Notes: generated by a model from the sequence alone, not told the origin. A stretch of 36,880 bases of DNA from CAWBRT01 sp050015355 (GCA_050015355.1 JBEKBO010000037.1:1-36880), one strand, 5' to 3'; counted from the stretch's first letter, positions 15,060 through 22,830 are shown. Translations and numbers: made by a program.

Positions 15060-16532
15060 CTATTTGATCACCATCGGAACACCGGCGGGCATCCCAGCTA
15101 TTACCATCCCAAGGTCTATAACGACCGCGCCGACCAAGGTGACCAAGATTCCAATCTTAGCCAGATCCTTGAAGCTAAAGTAACCATATGCGAACGGCAG
15201 CACCAGACTGGGTGACTGGGTCACGAGGATAAAGTGAATAGAAGACGCAAATCCGGCTGTCAGCGTCAAGGCTAGTACTGGTAATCCATGCTGCTGTGCG
15301 TAAGCAATAATAAATGGAACATTAACGGAGGCTGTGGTTCCAAAGCTGGAAAAACCTAGGGAATCCACCGCCATCAACAGTGTCACTGCTAGAGGTTGGA
15401 AGAAACCCGGCAGTAAGGCCATCGGATGCAGGACTCGCTGTACTGCCCAAGAGGCCAACCCACTCTTGGAGGCAGCGATTCCCACGATGAAGCCACCCAC
15501 CACCAGCATCACCCCTCCCCACTCGAGGCCCCTGTTGAGGTCGCGCCAGTTGTCGAACACGCCTACCCGTGGCAGGGTAATGCCGCCCAGGATGAGGAGG
15601 GAAACAAAGGCGATTGGAAGCTTTGTCAGGTCACTGGTCAACCACAACACAACGGCGGCCAGGAAGACGACAGTGGTGGTCTTTTCTTTGACGGTCCATG
15701 GCCCCAGCGCCCTTGATTCGCGTTGCAGGACGTCCCGGCCGTAAGGAAGGTGCTTGATCTCTGGCGGGAATATCCGCAGGATCAGCCACCAGGTAATAGC
15801 GGCGATGACCATGCAAATGGGGGTGGCGATCATGGTCCAATAGAGGAAGCTGACGTGCATGTTGGCATTTTTGTTCAGGAAGGCCAAGGTAATGACGTTG
15901 GAGCTGACCCCGGCTGGGGTGCATATTCCCCCGATATCGGCGCCAAATATGATCGCCATCATCAACGCTCTGCCGAAGTTGCTGCTTCCCGGTTTGGCGT
16001 CGACAGTCTTGAGAAGGCCAAGCACCAAGGGAAGCATCATCGCCACCACGGCTATATCATCGATAAACATGGAAATGACAAAGGATATCCACAGGTAGCC
16101 GCCTACTACCAGGGAGGTGTTGGTACCGATAACAGCTAGAAGATAATAGCTAATCCGCTTGCCCAATCCGGAAGCAGAAAGGGCGACCGCGAGCCCCAAT
16201 ACGCCAACCATAAACGGAATCAGGGGATTGCCGAACGAGTCCCTGAGCGCCTCACCCAGAGGTATGATCCGCAGGGCATGCACCATCGCGGGAACCATAA
16301 GGGCCGTGATGGGAATGGGTAAAGTTTCCGTTACCCACCACAGGACGGTAGTCACCATTACCGCCATCGCCCTCACAGCCTCAGGCTTCATTCCTGCGGC
16401 GGGGGGAAGGAAAATGGATCCCACGAGGATCACAAGACCCACCGCAAAGTACACCAACTTGTAGGATTTGCCCGTTCCCCCGGCTGCTGGAGCCTTGGCT
16501 GCAGTCGCTTGTCCAGTCGCTGCCATATGCAT
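15060..16532 (-). CDS. SLC13/DASS-family anion transporter
   Basis: This is a 490-aa, roughly 12-helix transporter of the divalent anion:sodium symporter family (dicarboxylate, citrate or sulfate). I chose the ATG with GGGA six bases upstream; in-frame ATGs at 16565 and 16559 have no site. W-V-T-E-T-L-P-I-P-I-T-A-L in the second helix and the G-G-I-C-T-P-A-G-V-S-S-N loop are typical. The two S-N-T sodium/substrate motifs are altered. The first position reads F-I-D-D-I-A-V (about 157-162), and the second reads S-F-G-T-T-A-S (about 396-402). Sodium coupling or substrate may therefore differ from the classic family. It stands alone, with convergent and same-strand neighbours unrelated in function. 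Confidence 0.87.
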   Translation of the reverse strand: MHMAATGQATAAKAPAAGGTGKSYKLVYFAVGLVILVGSIFLPPAAGMKPEAVRAMAVMVTTVLWWVTETLPIPITALMVPAMVHALRIIPLGEALRDSFGNPLIPFMVGVLGLAVALSASGLGKRISYYLLAVIGTNTSLVVGGYLWISFVISMFIDDIAVVAMMLPLVLGLLKTVDAKPGSSNFGRALMMAIIFGADIGGICTPAGVSSNVITLAFLNKNANMHVSFLYWTMIATPICMVIAAITWWLILRIFPPEIKHLPYGRDVLQRESRALGPWTVKEKTTTVVFLAAVVLWLTSDLTKLPIAFVSLLILGGITLPRVGVFDNWRDLNRGLEWGGVMLVVGGFIVGIAASKSGLASWAVQRVLHPMALLPGFFQPLAVTLLMAVDSLGFSSFGTTASVNVPFIIAYAQQHGLPVLALTLTAGFASSIHFILVTQSPSLVLPFAYGYFSFKDLAKIGILVTLVGAVVIDLGMVIAGMPAGVPMVIK

Positions 16533-16726
16533 TGGTTGTCCCTTGCTCGAATCTCGCATGACCATCTCGTTCGGCGAGTTCAGAATGAGTTCCTTAATAC
16601 TCTTAATACACAGGGATCGGGCAGCCCTGCCTGCTTGTACTCAGGCGTCATCCAGTGCTTCGCCGGTCAAAATGCACTCGGTGACCCACCATAAAACAAG
16701 TGGAATCAAGGGCACCTAAATCGAAA

Positions 16727-17185
16727 CTACTTCTTCGTCTGCGACTCGGCGGGCAAAAGATTCTTCTCCGCCAAGAACCCTGCCAGCAGGTCGCCGGTAG
16801 CGGCGATAATCTTGCCGCAGTTGCTCTTTTGTTCCGGCGAGAGGTATTCGTAGATTTGTAATGCCTTGCAGGAGTTGTCGCCGAACCGGGCGACAAAGCG
16901 TTCGCCAAACTCGCGTGCATAGGTGTACGCCGGTTCGCGGCTCCCCTCCGGGCCGCTCCGTCCGGTCAGCAGGCTGAGCACCATGATCGATCCGGAGAAG
17001 GCACCGCAAAAGCCCGATTTCCCAACTCCGCCGCCGCCAAAACAGGTTGCAATGCGCATGGTTTCGTCACTGAGAGCAAAGGGAAGTTGGTTGCGAAACG
17101 CGTGCAGAACCGCTTCGGCGCAGTTGCAGTTCTGCTTGTAGAAATCGCCGGCCGTTGAGCGATCTTTTTGCTCCGAATCCGTCAC
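16727..17185 (-). CDS. C_GCAxxG_C_C family redox-type protein
   Basis: This is a cysteine-rich protein of 152 aa. Cysteines lie at 20 and 22 (N-C-N-C-A-E-A-V-L), in A-T-C-F-G-G-G-G, in F-C-G-A-F-S-G, in N-S-C-K-A-L and in S-N-C-G-K-I. This is the C, CGAxxG, C, C pattern of the family, which is frequent in anaerobes and often sits near redox or selenium genes. I chose GTG 17185 because GGAGGG lies seven bases upstream. An ATG-initiated version from 17254 or 17437 has poor sites and an unrelated basic tail. The biochemical role is not known. A metal or Fe-S site is likely from the cysteines. Confidence 0.8.
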   Translation of the reverse strand: MTDSEQKDRSTAGDFYKQNCNCAEAVLHAFRNQLPFALSDETMRIATCFGGGGVGKSGFCGAFSGSIMVLSLLTGRSGPEGSREPAYTYAREFGERFVARFGDNSCKALQIYEYLSPEQKSNCGKIIAATGDLLAGFLAEKNLLPAESQTKK

Positions 17186-17510
17186 CTTCCACCCTCCAGG
17201 TTGATCTGTTTCTTGATGAGCGTCCGTCTCCCGCGCTACTTTCACCTTCTGCATGCGAACGCCGGCTTTCCGCCAGCAGTTCGGCACGGCACGAGATATG
17301 TTGAGCGGCAACCTGTTTCCGAGGTCATTCCACCAGAGAATCGAAGCGGGCTCTAGCACGCGGCAATGCTTGCGGCCCAGTCTGCGGGTTCTTGACCTAG
17401 GATACAGTGAATTTCGTGGATCGTATCGTTTGAGCACTTAGGGGTGATGTGCCAATGGTCACAGTGAACTGTGAGCTGATCGCAGCGACGTACGCGCTGG
17501 CGGATGGCGC
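17186..17510. other. Intergenic stretch upstream of the C_GCAxxG_C_C gene
   Basis: This 325-base gap contains the upstream reading frame of the C_GCAxxG_C_C gene without family resemblance and the palindrome at 17459-17474. Both flanking genes read to the left. The promoter of the C_GCAxxG_C_C gene probably lies here, but I could not place convincing boxes. Confidence 0.5.
17459..17474. promoter_or_regulatory. Perfect 16-base interrupted palindrome
   Basis: TCACAGT-GA-ACTGTGA forms seven-base perfect arms with a two-base centre. It lies 36 bases past the stop of the methyltransferase-like gene and about 275 bases upstream of the C_GCAxxG_C_C gene start. It looks like a dimeric regulator operator. 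The orientation of the TCACA/TGTGA halves is opposite to the CRP-type sites elsewhere. Confidence 0.35.
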
Positions 17511-18686
17511 TCAGAAAGTCGGCGTTGGCAGTCTACCCCACGCGGTCTCTACAGGGAGATCCTTCGACGCTAAAACCTGGAGATCATGCACATCCACGTC
17601 AATCATGAATTCGGGCGTTCGAATCGCATTGACGGCGAACGGATCGAATTTCTTGCCGGTCGTCGCACCGGATACGGTAACAAAGATCAGTCTCCTCACG
17701 GTTGCAGACTCCATGCCGTGTTCTGAATGGCTCGCATCCCCGTGCATGGAATGCCCCGCCATGTGGCCGGAAGGATGGAGTATAAAGTCGGTGATCATGC
17801 TGATCGTGTGGTGCTGTTTGTACAATTGCCAGTCGCCCCCGGTATCGCCGATGAGACCTTGCATAACATACTTGGGTGGCATGAAATAAACGAGATAAGA
17901 TTCGCCGCCATGCAATTTCGACTTGACCTCTTCGAGGTTAAGTATGTCGGCCATCCGATGTTCGAGCATCGGTTCATCTTGGGGCATGATCGGCAGCACA
18001 GCCACATTCGACTCCGACCACAAAGGCAAATGCGCTATGGTGTAATCCCGCAGAAGAAAAGCGCCACCGAGGGCAAATGAAGACAGCAACACAAAGAGAA
18101 CAACCCTGCCGGCCGTGGTGGAAAAGCCAAGTGATTGCTCTATTCTCTTCGGCAAGAACATCCCCGAACTCTCCATGTACTTCTGGTACGGCTCTGGAAA
18201 TTGCTTGAGCATGCGTCGTTCTTCATCCTTGGCCAGCAGGTAATAAACGAGCACCATCCCAATCCAGAGAACCACAACCAGGAATCTCGGCCACAGAATG
18301 GCGAGTCCGACGCCGGAAACGGCGAGACTGAGGTATTGGGGATGCCGGATCACGGAATACAGCGCTTTCAAGGCAGGGCCAGTCTTAAGAAACTTACTGG
18401 CGTAAACCTGAAGGGCGCAAACGAGAAACACGACAATCCCCGTTACAAAGAGAACGGAGCCCATAACCCGCAGGAATTGCAGAAATCCGTTAGGCGGCGC
18501 GACCAAGTGAACGAAAAAGAAAGAACTTAGCCAACGGGTCGCCGGATACCTGGCCAGCCCGAGAAGAAAGGGGTTAAAGGCCGAATAGAAGAAGCCCGCG
18601 AAGGGACTGATCATGATCAGGATTTCCAGACAGATTACGAAGTAAAGCACGATCGCACTACTCAAGATTGTCTTCTTCTGCTGCAT
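17511..18686 (-). CDS. ICMT/PEMT-type membrane methyltransferase with His/Met-rich C-terminal domain
   Basis: The 391-aa product has five or six membrane helices in its first ~210 residues. The second half of that region shows the isoprenylcysteine-carboxyl/phospholipid methyltransferase signature: R-H-P-Q-Y (114-118), an E-E pair near 155 and Y-Q-K-Y-M (167-171), which bind S-adenosylmethionine in the family. A further helix (about 193-212) leads to a ~175-residue soluble domain. That domain holds a run from 304 to 325 with six histidines and three methionines, suggesting metal binding, probably outside the cytoplasm. I chose ATG 18686 (GAGG seven bases upstream) over the 18803 ATG. It follows the Spy-like gene by 139 bases on the same strand, so a role in metal or envelope stress is plausible. 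Confidence 0.75.
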   Translation of the reverse strand: MQQKKTILSSAIVLYFVICLEILIMISPFAGFFYSAFNPFLLGLARYPATRWLSSFFFVHLVAPPNGFLQFLRVMGSVLFVTGIVVFLVCALQVYASKFLKTGPALKALYSVIRHPQYLSLAVSGVGLAILWPRFLVVVLWIGMVLVYYLLAKDEERRMLKQFPEPYQKYMESSGMFLPKRIEQSLGFSTTAGRVVLFVLLSSFALGGAFLLRDYTIAHLPLWSESNVAVLPIMPQDEPMLEHRMADILNLEEVKSKLHGGESYLVYFMPPKYVMQGLIGDTGGDWQLYKQHHTISMITDFILHPSGHMAGHSMHGDASHSEHGMESATVRRLIFVTVSGATTGKKFDPFAVNAIRTPEFMIDVDVHDLQVLASKDLPVETAWGRLPTPTF

Positions 18687-18825
18687 TGGAGCACCTCTGG
18701 CGAGCGGTAGTCTATGGGCCGACCGGCACGCCACGCCGGTAAACGCGGGGAGCTCCTCATTGGCTTGCAGAATCGGCTTGGCACGACGTGGCCGATTCTG
18801 CAAGTCCCGAGAATCCCGTCAGGCT

Positions 18826-19401
18826 CTACTGTCCCGGGGGACCTGCTTTATTGCCGCCCATCATCCGCGGGCCCCGCATCGGTCCCATGCCTTGCGCGTG
18901 CAGCTGTTTCCATTGCTCAAGCGTGAGAATCCGCCGGATCGCCAGTAACATTTTGGCGTGCGACTTCTCCAGGTCGGCGCGTGCCTGAGCTACCTTGTCG
19001 ATCTGTGCGGTCACTTTTGCCTCGTCCGGATGCTCGGCATCTACCAGCGGTTGCAGAGTAGCTTCTTGCTTTTCGAGCGCGGCGCGAAGATCGATCAACT
19101 GCATGCGATGGTCCTGAAAAGTCTTCTCAATCTGCTGTACTTGCGATTCGCTAAGGCCAAGTTTCTTAACCAGCTCGGAATTCTTCCACCACTTGCCACC
19201 CATCCCCATCCCCGGCCCGCCATGACCCATCCCGGGACCCGCGCCGTGCCCCATGCCGTGGCCGCCACCTTCCATCATCGGGCAGGGCATTGTCCCCATC
19301 TGCGGGTCGTGACCCATACCAGAACCAGGGCCGCCTTGTGCGACCGCGCTCCAGGCGAAGGCCAACATGATTACCACGACCTGTGCTACGTGCTTCTTCA
19401 T
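18826..19401 (-). CDS. Spy/CpxP/CnrX-like periplasmic protein, Met/His-rich
   Basis: The 191-aa product has a signal peptide (residues 1-21, ending A-V-A-Q), then a Gly/Met/His-rich segment (about 23-69), then a helical domain. LTxxQ-like motifs appear as L-S-E-S-Q and L-T-L-E-Q, with long charged helices between, the mark of the Spy/CpxP/heavy-metal sensor fold. The ATG at 19401 has GGAG eight bases upstream; the 19476 start lies inside the anti-sigma gene. It follows the anti-sigma gene by 19 bases. In Cupriavidus the related CnrX sits with an anti-sigma (CnrY) and ECF sigma (CnrH) and senses nickel or cobalt. The Met/His composition here would fit copper or silver better. It could instead be a chaperone like Spy. 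Confidence 0.82.
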   Translation of the reverse strand: MKKHVAQVVVIMLAFAWSAVAQGGPGSGMGHDPQMGTMPCPMMEGGGHGMGHGAGPGMGHGGPGMGMGGKWWKNSELVKKLGLSESQVQQIEKTFQDHRMQLIDLRAALEKQEATLQPLVDAEHPDEAKVTAQIDKVAQARADLEKSHAKMLLAIRRILTLEQWKQLHAQGMGPMRGPRMMGGNKAGPPGQ

Positions 19402-19420
19402 TGCAGTTGCTCCCTTCCAA

Positions 19421-19894
19421 TCAGTGATTAGAACTTTGTCCGGCGCCGGCCGAGAGCGCTGAGTTACGCTCCTCATCTATAAGCACGGCGGGCGCCAGCG
19501 CCGCCGGATAGTCACGCTCAATATCACTCTGCACTTGCTGCAGGAGAACGTCGTCGGCCGCATCATCGTTCGCCCGCTGCACAGGTTGAGGCCGTGTCAG
19601 CAGAAATGCCGCCGAGACCACCAGTACCATGGCCGCCGTGGCAACCCAGCGAACGTGCGGTACAAAACGAGGACGCGCGAGGCGCTGCCGGACCGCGAGT
19701 CTTTGCCTTGCCCAAAAAATCTCGTCGCGCGCTGCGGTGTTGTTGGCCAATTGCCGGCAGGCCGAGATCGCAGTGCGAACGCTATCCGCTTCAGCGCGGC
19801 ACAGATCGCATGCCTCGATATGCCGCGCGATCTCCTCATTGCCAGTACCGAGAATCAATTCTCCGAATTGCTGTTCGTTCAAATGAGCGTTCAT
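19421..19894 (-). CDS. Zinc-finger anti-sigma factor
   Basis: This 157-aa protein should hold the neighbouring ECF sigma factor inactive. The N-terminal ZAS motif is H25-x3-C29-x2-C32. One membrane helix lies at about 81-99, followed by a C-terminal part of about 55 residues in the periplasm. The start overlaps the sigma gene stop by four bases, which supports partnership and equal synthesis. The short periplasmic tail suggests that a separate protein, perhaps the Spy-like product encoded next, contributes the sensing. Release could be by regulated proteolysis or a change of conformation. Confidence 0.88.
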   Translation of the reverse strand: MNAHLNEQQFGELILGTGNEEIARHIEACDLCRAEADSVRTAISACRQLANNTAARDEIFWARQRLAVRQRLARPRFVPHVRWVATAAMVLVVSAAFLLTRPQPVQRANDDAADDVLLQQVQSDIERDYPAALAPAVLIDEERNSALSAGAGQSSNH

Positions 19895-20478
19895 TGGTTC
19901 TTCCGCTCCTTTAGGTGCCCTTTGACCGCGCTGACTGCACGAAACAGGTGCGCTTTTACCGTCCCGGGCCGCAGAGACGTGGCCTGTGCAATCTCTTCAA
20001 TGCTCATCTCTTCCAGGAACCGCAGTACAAACACGGCGCGCTGTTGGTTCGGCAGACTGTCAACCACCGCCGAAACGTGAGCGAGTCTTTCGCGCGCCAA
20101 CAAACTATGCTCCGGCGAGGCACGCGGGTCGGCCGGCTCAACCCGTTCTTCAGAGCCCACGGACTCGCTGAAGAGGCTGCGCCAGAACTGCCAGCGGCGG
20201 CTCTTCACGTGATCCCGCGCGAGATTGATGGCGATGCGCATCAGCCACGTCCGCACGCTGCATTCGCCCCGGAACCGCTTTCGGTGCTCATAGGCCTGCA
20301 GAAAGCATTCTTGCGTAAGGTTGTCGGCTGCGTCGGGGTCGCGGAGCATCGCCAGCAACACACGGTAGATGCGCCGCTGCTCGGCCAATACGAGCGCGTC
20401 GAAATCTCCAAAGTCCGCAACTGCGCGACCGGCTATCTCTTGCACATCCGCCATTTCCGTTGCTGCGATCTGCTCCAT
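19891..20478 (-). CDS. ECF-subfamily RNA polymerase sigma factor
   Basis: This is a 195-aa sigma-70 family factor of the extracytoplasmic-function type. Region 2 is visible as L-R-D-P-D-A-A-D-N-L-T-Q-E-C-F followed by the R-T-W-L-M-R-I-A-I-N-L-A-R-D segment. Region 4 has L-P-N-Q-Q-R-A-V-F-V-L-R-F and the helix-turn-helix S-I-E-E-I-A-Q-A-T. It heads the unit with the anti-sigma gene and the Spy-like gene, and such units usually control themselves. I looked for a GGAAC / GTC type promoter upstream: a GGAAAAC element and a GTCGAT element exist, but their spacing (20 bases) is too long to be convincing. Confidence 0.92.
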   Translation of the reverse strand: MEQIAATEMADVQEIAGRAVADFGDFDALVLAEQRRIYRVLLAMLRDPDAADNLTQECFLQAYEHRKRFRGECSVRTWLMRIAINLARDHVKSRRWQFWRSLFSESVGSEERVEPADPRASPEHSLLARERLAHVSAVVDSLPNQQRAVFVLRFLEEMSIEEIAQATSLRPGTVKAHLFRAVSAVKGHLKERKNQ

Positions 20479-20892
20479 GGCCTTACCGATACAGACGAGT
20501 GTTCGGCCCAGAGGTTTACATCCATCGACTATTTATTTCGGTTGTGAAGGTTTTCCAGGTCTTTTAGCGAAAAGCGGCAACCTGCGATTCGACCGCCCCA
20601 AATCCAATCGATTCACCACTTGCCATTATCTATTATGAGCCCCGTGCGTCGAAGCCAGGCCGCTCGACCCGCTGTCGCGATTCGGTAAAGCACGGTGAAA
20701 GGCGCACCTAACGGAAATCTGCAAATGCAAAACAGGCGCATTGCGGAAAGAAGCAGAAAGACTGGCCTGCGAGCTCCGGCCGTATGACCAAGTGTGATGC
20801 GAGTCACAGCTATTCCGGTGCACCAAGGGAGATGATTTCCGCGGCACATGCGGGAACGGCACCGTGCGGCCAACAAGGATGCAAAAGAAGCA
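20479..20892. other. Divergent region between the sigma operon and DUF1847
   Basis: These 414 bases hold no gene. They contain the promoter of the leftward sigma unit and, close to the DUF1847 gene, a CRP/FNR-type palindrome with a suitably placed -10-like element. The rest shows no further structure that I can support. Confidence 0.6.
20793..20836 (+). promoter_or_regulatory. CRP/FNR-type operator plus -10-like box upstream of DUF1847
   Basis: The operator is TGTGA-TGCGAG-TCACA (20793-20808), a perfect TGTGA-N6-TCACA. A -10-like GATGAT (20831-20836; four of six TATAAT bases) begins 30.5 bases from the operator centre. This is the class II arrangement in which the regulator replaces the -35 box. 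Transcription would start near 20843, about 50 bases before the DUF1847 start. The same spacing recurs at 23026. Confidence 0.6.
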
Positions 20893-21558
20893 ATGCCCAA
20901 AACCACCGATTCATGCTCGGAATGCGGTCCGCTAAGCTGCTATCGCAAAGACAAGACACCACCAACCTTTTGTTTGACGGAAGCGGCCGACCCACAGGAA
21001 GCCGCGGCGGTCGTGGAGCATTTGCAGGGCGATAACCTGGACGCCCGTATGGCTCGCGCTGCCGCGGAAATAGAGGGGATGTATTACTGCAAGGCAACCC
21101 GCGCAGAAGAAATCGTTCTGTTCGCGAAGCGCATCGGGGCCAAGCGTATTGGGGTCGCCACCTGTCGCGGCTTGATTCAGGAAGCTCGAACCTTCGTCAA
21201 GGTGCTGCGGGCAAAGGGCCTGGAAGCGTTCACGGTCGTCTGCAAGATCGGCTCGGTGGATAAGACCGAAATCGGGGTTCCCGAAGAGGTGAAGATCGAG
21301 AAAGGCTCTTACGAGGCGATGTGTAACCCCATCCTTCAAGCGAAGGTGCTCAACGCGCAGAGCACTGAACTGAATGTCCTGGTCGGGCTTTGCGTAGGCC
21401 ACGACTCGCTGTTCATTAAATATTCCGAAGCACCGGTAACAACCCTCGTAACCAAGGACCGCGTGCTGGCGCACAATCCGGTGGCGGCGCTATATGAAAC
21501 GCATTCCTATTACCGTCGCCTTCTCGACCCGGAGCAAGATCCGGAAAAGAAGTCATAG
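20893..21558 (+). CDS. DUF1847 family protein, cysteine-rich
   Basis: The 221-aa product belongs, by its pattern, to DUF1847. Cysteines cluster at the start (C8, C11, C16, C27) and recur in Y-Y-C-K-A-T-R, V-A-T-C-R-G-L, T-V-V-C-K-I-G, A-M-C-N-P and L-C-V-G-H-D-S, suggesting a metal or Fe-S site. The middle has an alternating alpha/beta look. I chose ATG 20893 since the cysteine motif follows at once; an in-frame ATG 15 codons earlier would add a polar tail. Proteins of this family are frequent in anaerobes and their role is unknown. The CRP/FNR-type operator upstream suggests redox- or nutrient-controlled expression. A UROD-family gene converges on it. Confidence 0.85.
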   Translation: MPKTTDSCSECGPLSCYRKDKTPPTFCLTEAADPQEAAAVVEHLQGDNLDARMARAAAEIEGMYYCKATRAEEIVLFAKRIGAKRIGVATCRGLIQEARTFVKVLRAKGLEAFTVVCKIGSVDKTEIGVPEEVKIEKGSYEAMCNPILQAKVLNAQSTELNVLVGLCVGHDSLFIKYSEAPVTTLVTKDRVLAHNPVAALYETHSYYRRLLDPEQDPEKKS

Positions 21559-21571
21559 CTAACCTTCCGCA

Positions 21572-21598
21572 TAGGCGGTCTAAGACGTCAGTCGCCTA
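21572..21598. terminator. Candidate bidirectional hairpin between convergent genes
   Basis: The arms TAGGCG (21572-21577) and CGCCTA (21593-21598) enclose 15 bases. The hairpin lies between the convergent ends of the DUF1847 and UROD-family genes, where a shared terminator is expected. No T-run follows, so support is weak. Confidence 0.3.
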
Positions 21599-21642
21599 AT
21601 GGACGAGGAAGGGACATTGGATCTCAAAGAGCTCATCTCCGG

Positions 21643-22830
21643 TCAAGAGACTGCCAGGATTTTGTCGTTCAGGTACTTGAGGCGGTTGACGTCGGCATCG
21701 GCCGTCACCATGTCGCTGACCCCGAGAATCAGCCGTTTGGCGTGACCATACCGGCCCACCAGTTCGTCCACATAACGGCGAAACGATTCATCATCCGTAC
21801 TGCCCGGACATAGCTGTGTCGCCGGAATGCCGCCCCAGATGGTGATGCGGCCGGCAAAAGCGGCGTGGATATCTTCCAGTTTCACCTGCGTCATAGGATA
21901 CGGGCAGACAGAGTCAGCCACGTCGAAGCCTGCCTCGAGAAACAAAGAGATCAGTCTCCGGTTTTCTCCATCGGTATGGGTCAGCAGATACTTGCCCCGT
22001 GCGTGGAGACGGTTGGCGTGCTCCTTCAGGAAAGGCAGGATATGCTTCCGGAACATCGGAGGCGGCGTGAGCGAATCGTCGTAATTGCCGCCAATGTACA
22101 CAACTTCGGCGGGAGAATCGATTGCCGTTTGTTGTATCGCCTCAAAAAACGGCGACATCTGCTCGGCGAGGCAAAAAATCTTTTCCGGGTAATCGGCCAT
22201 CGCGTAATAGAAGTGCTCGGGAAACATCAACTGCTTCATGATGTGATGCATGGGGCCGGCGGAGCCGAGGGTAGCCGCTATGGCAATGCCATGCTCGCCG
22301 ACCTTCCGCCGCAGTGCCAGGTATCCATCCATCTGCGGCTTCACCTTGATGTGTTCAAAGAGGTACCCCACAGCTTCAAAATCTTCAACCTTGCGGATCG
22401 GCGGTTCCGAGACCCATGCCGTAGAGGCTCCGGCGTCCAGCATTTCATCGGTAAAGAGAAACGCGGTTCGCACAATGCCGAGCGGGGTGATGTACTCGAC
22501 GACCGTTTCAGTCCGGTTTTTCGTTTGCTGCTTTGATATCCGGCGCTCAATGCCGTCGAACTCGAAGTCGTATGTCAGGGTCGATACGTGCATGAGGCCG
22601 AGGCCGCGATCGATTCCGCCGGTTACGTCCGTGGTGTAGTCGGGATTGGTTGCGTAAATGCCGGCACCGAGACGTATCGCGATCTCCTCGACGGTTAGCC
22701 CGCGCCATTCCTGGGGCATGGTCCCTTTTCGCAGGGCCGCTCGATACCAAAAATCAAGGCGCGGTATCCACGGTACCCGATCTGAAGTTTCGCCCCGGAT
22801 GGCGGCAAGAGCTCTCTCGCGTTCCGTCAT
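21643..22830 (-). CDS. Uroporphyrinogen decarboxylase (UROD)-family methyltransferase-like protein
   Basis: The 395-aa product has the UROD TIM-barrel fold pattern but looks like the methyltransferase branch (MtaA, CmuA and methoxy-aromatic systems), which moves methyl groups between corrinoid proteins and thiols or folate. The start M-T-E-R-E-R-A-L-A-A with an AAAGGAG site fits the branch. A likely zinc triad is His285 (L-L-T-H-T-D-G), Cys309 (D-S-V-C-P-Y-P) and Cys341 (T-Q-L-C-P-G). No corrinoid protein or MtrH-type partner is adjacent. It is the only member of its leftward unit, so its substrate is open. A haem-pathway role is unlikely because true HemE is shorter and has other residues. 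Confidence 0.82.
   Translation of the reverse strand: MTERERALAAIRGETSDRVPWIPRLDFWYRAALRKGTMPQEWRGLTVEEIAIRLGAGIYATNPDYTTDVTGGIDRGLGLMHVSTLTYDFEFDGIERRISKQQTKNRTETVVEYITPLGIVRTAFLFTDEMLDAGASTAWVSEPPIRKVEDFEAVGYLFEHIKVKPQMDGYLALRRKVGEHGIAIAATLGSAGPMHHIMKQLMFPEHFYYAMADYPEKIFCLAEQMSPFFEAIQQTAIDSPAEVVYIGGNYDDSLTPPPMFRKHILPFLKEHANRLHARGKYLLTHTDGENRRLISLFLEAGFDVADSVCPYPMTQVKLEDIHAAFAGRITIWGGIPATQLCPGSTDDESFRRYVDELVGRYGHAKRLILGVSDMVTADADVNRLKYLNDKILAVS

Noticed and set aside
20524..20565. GGAAAAC and GTCGAT as an ECF-type self-controlled promoter for the sigma gene
   Set aside because: The spacing of 20 bases is too long compared with the usual 15-17, and the -35 element is imperfect.
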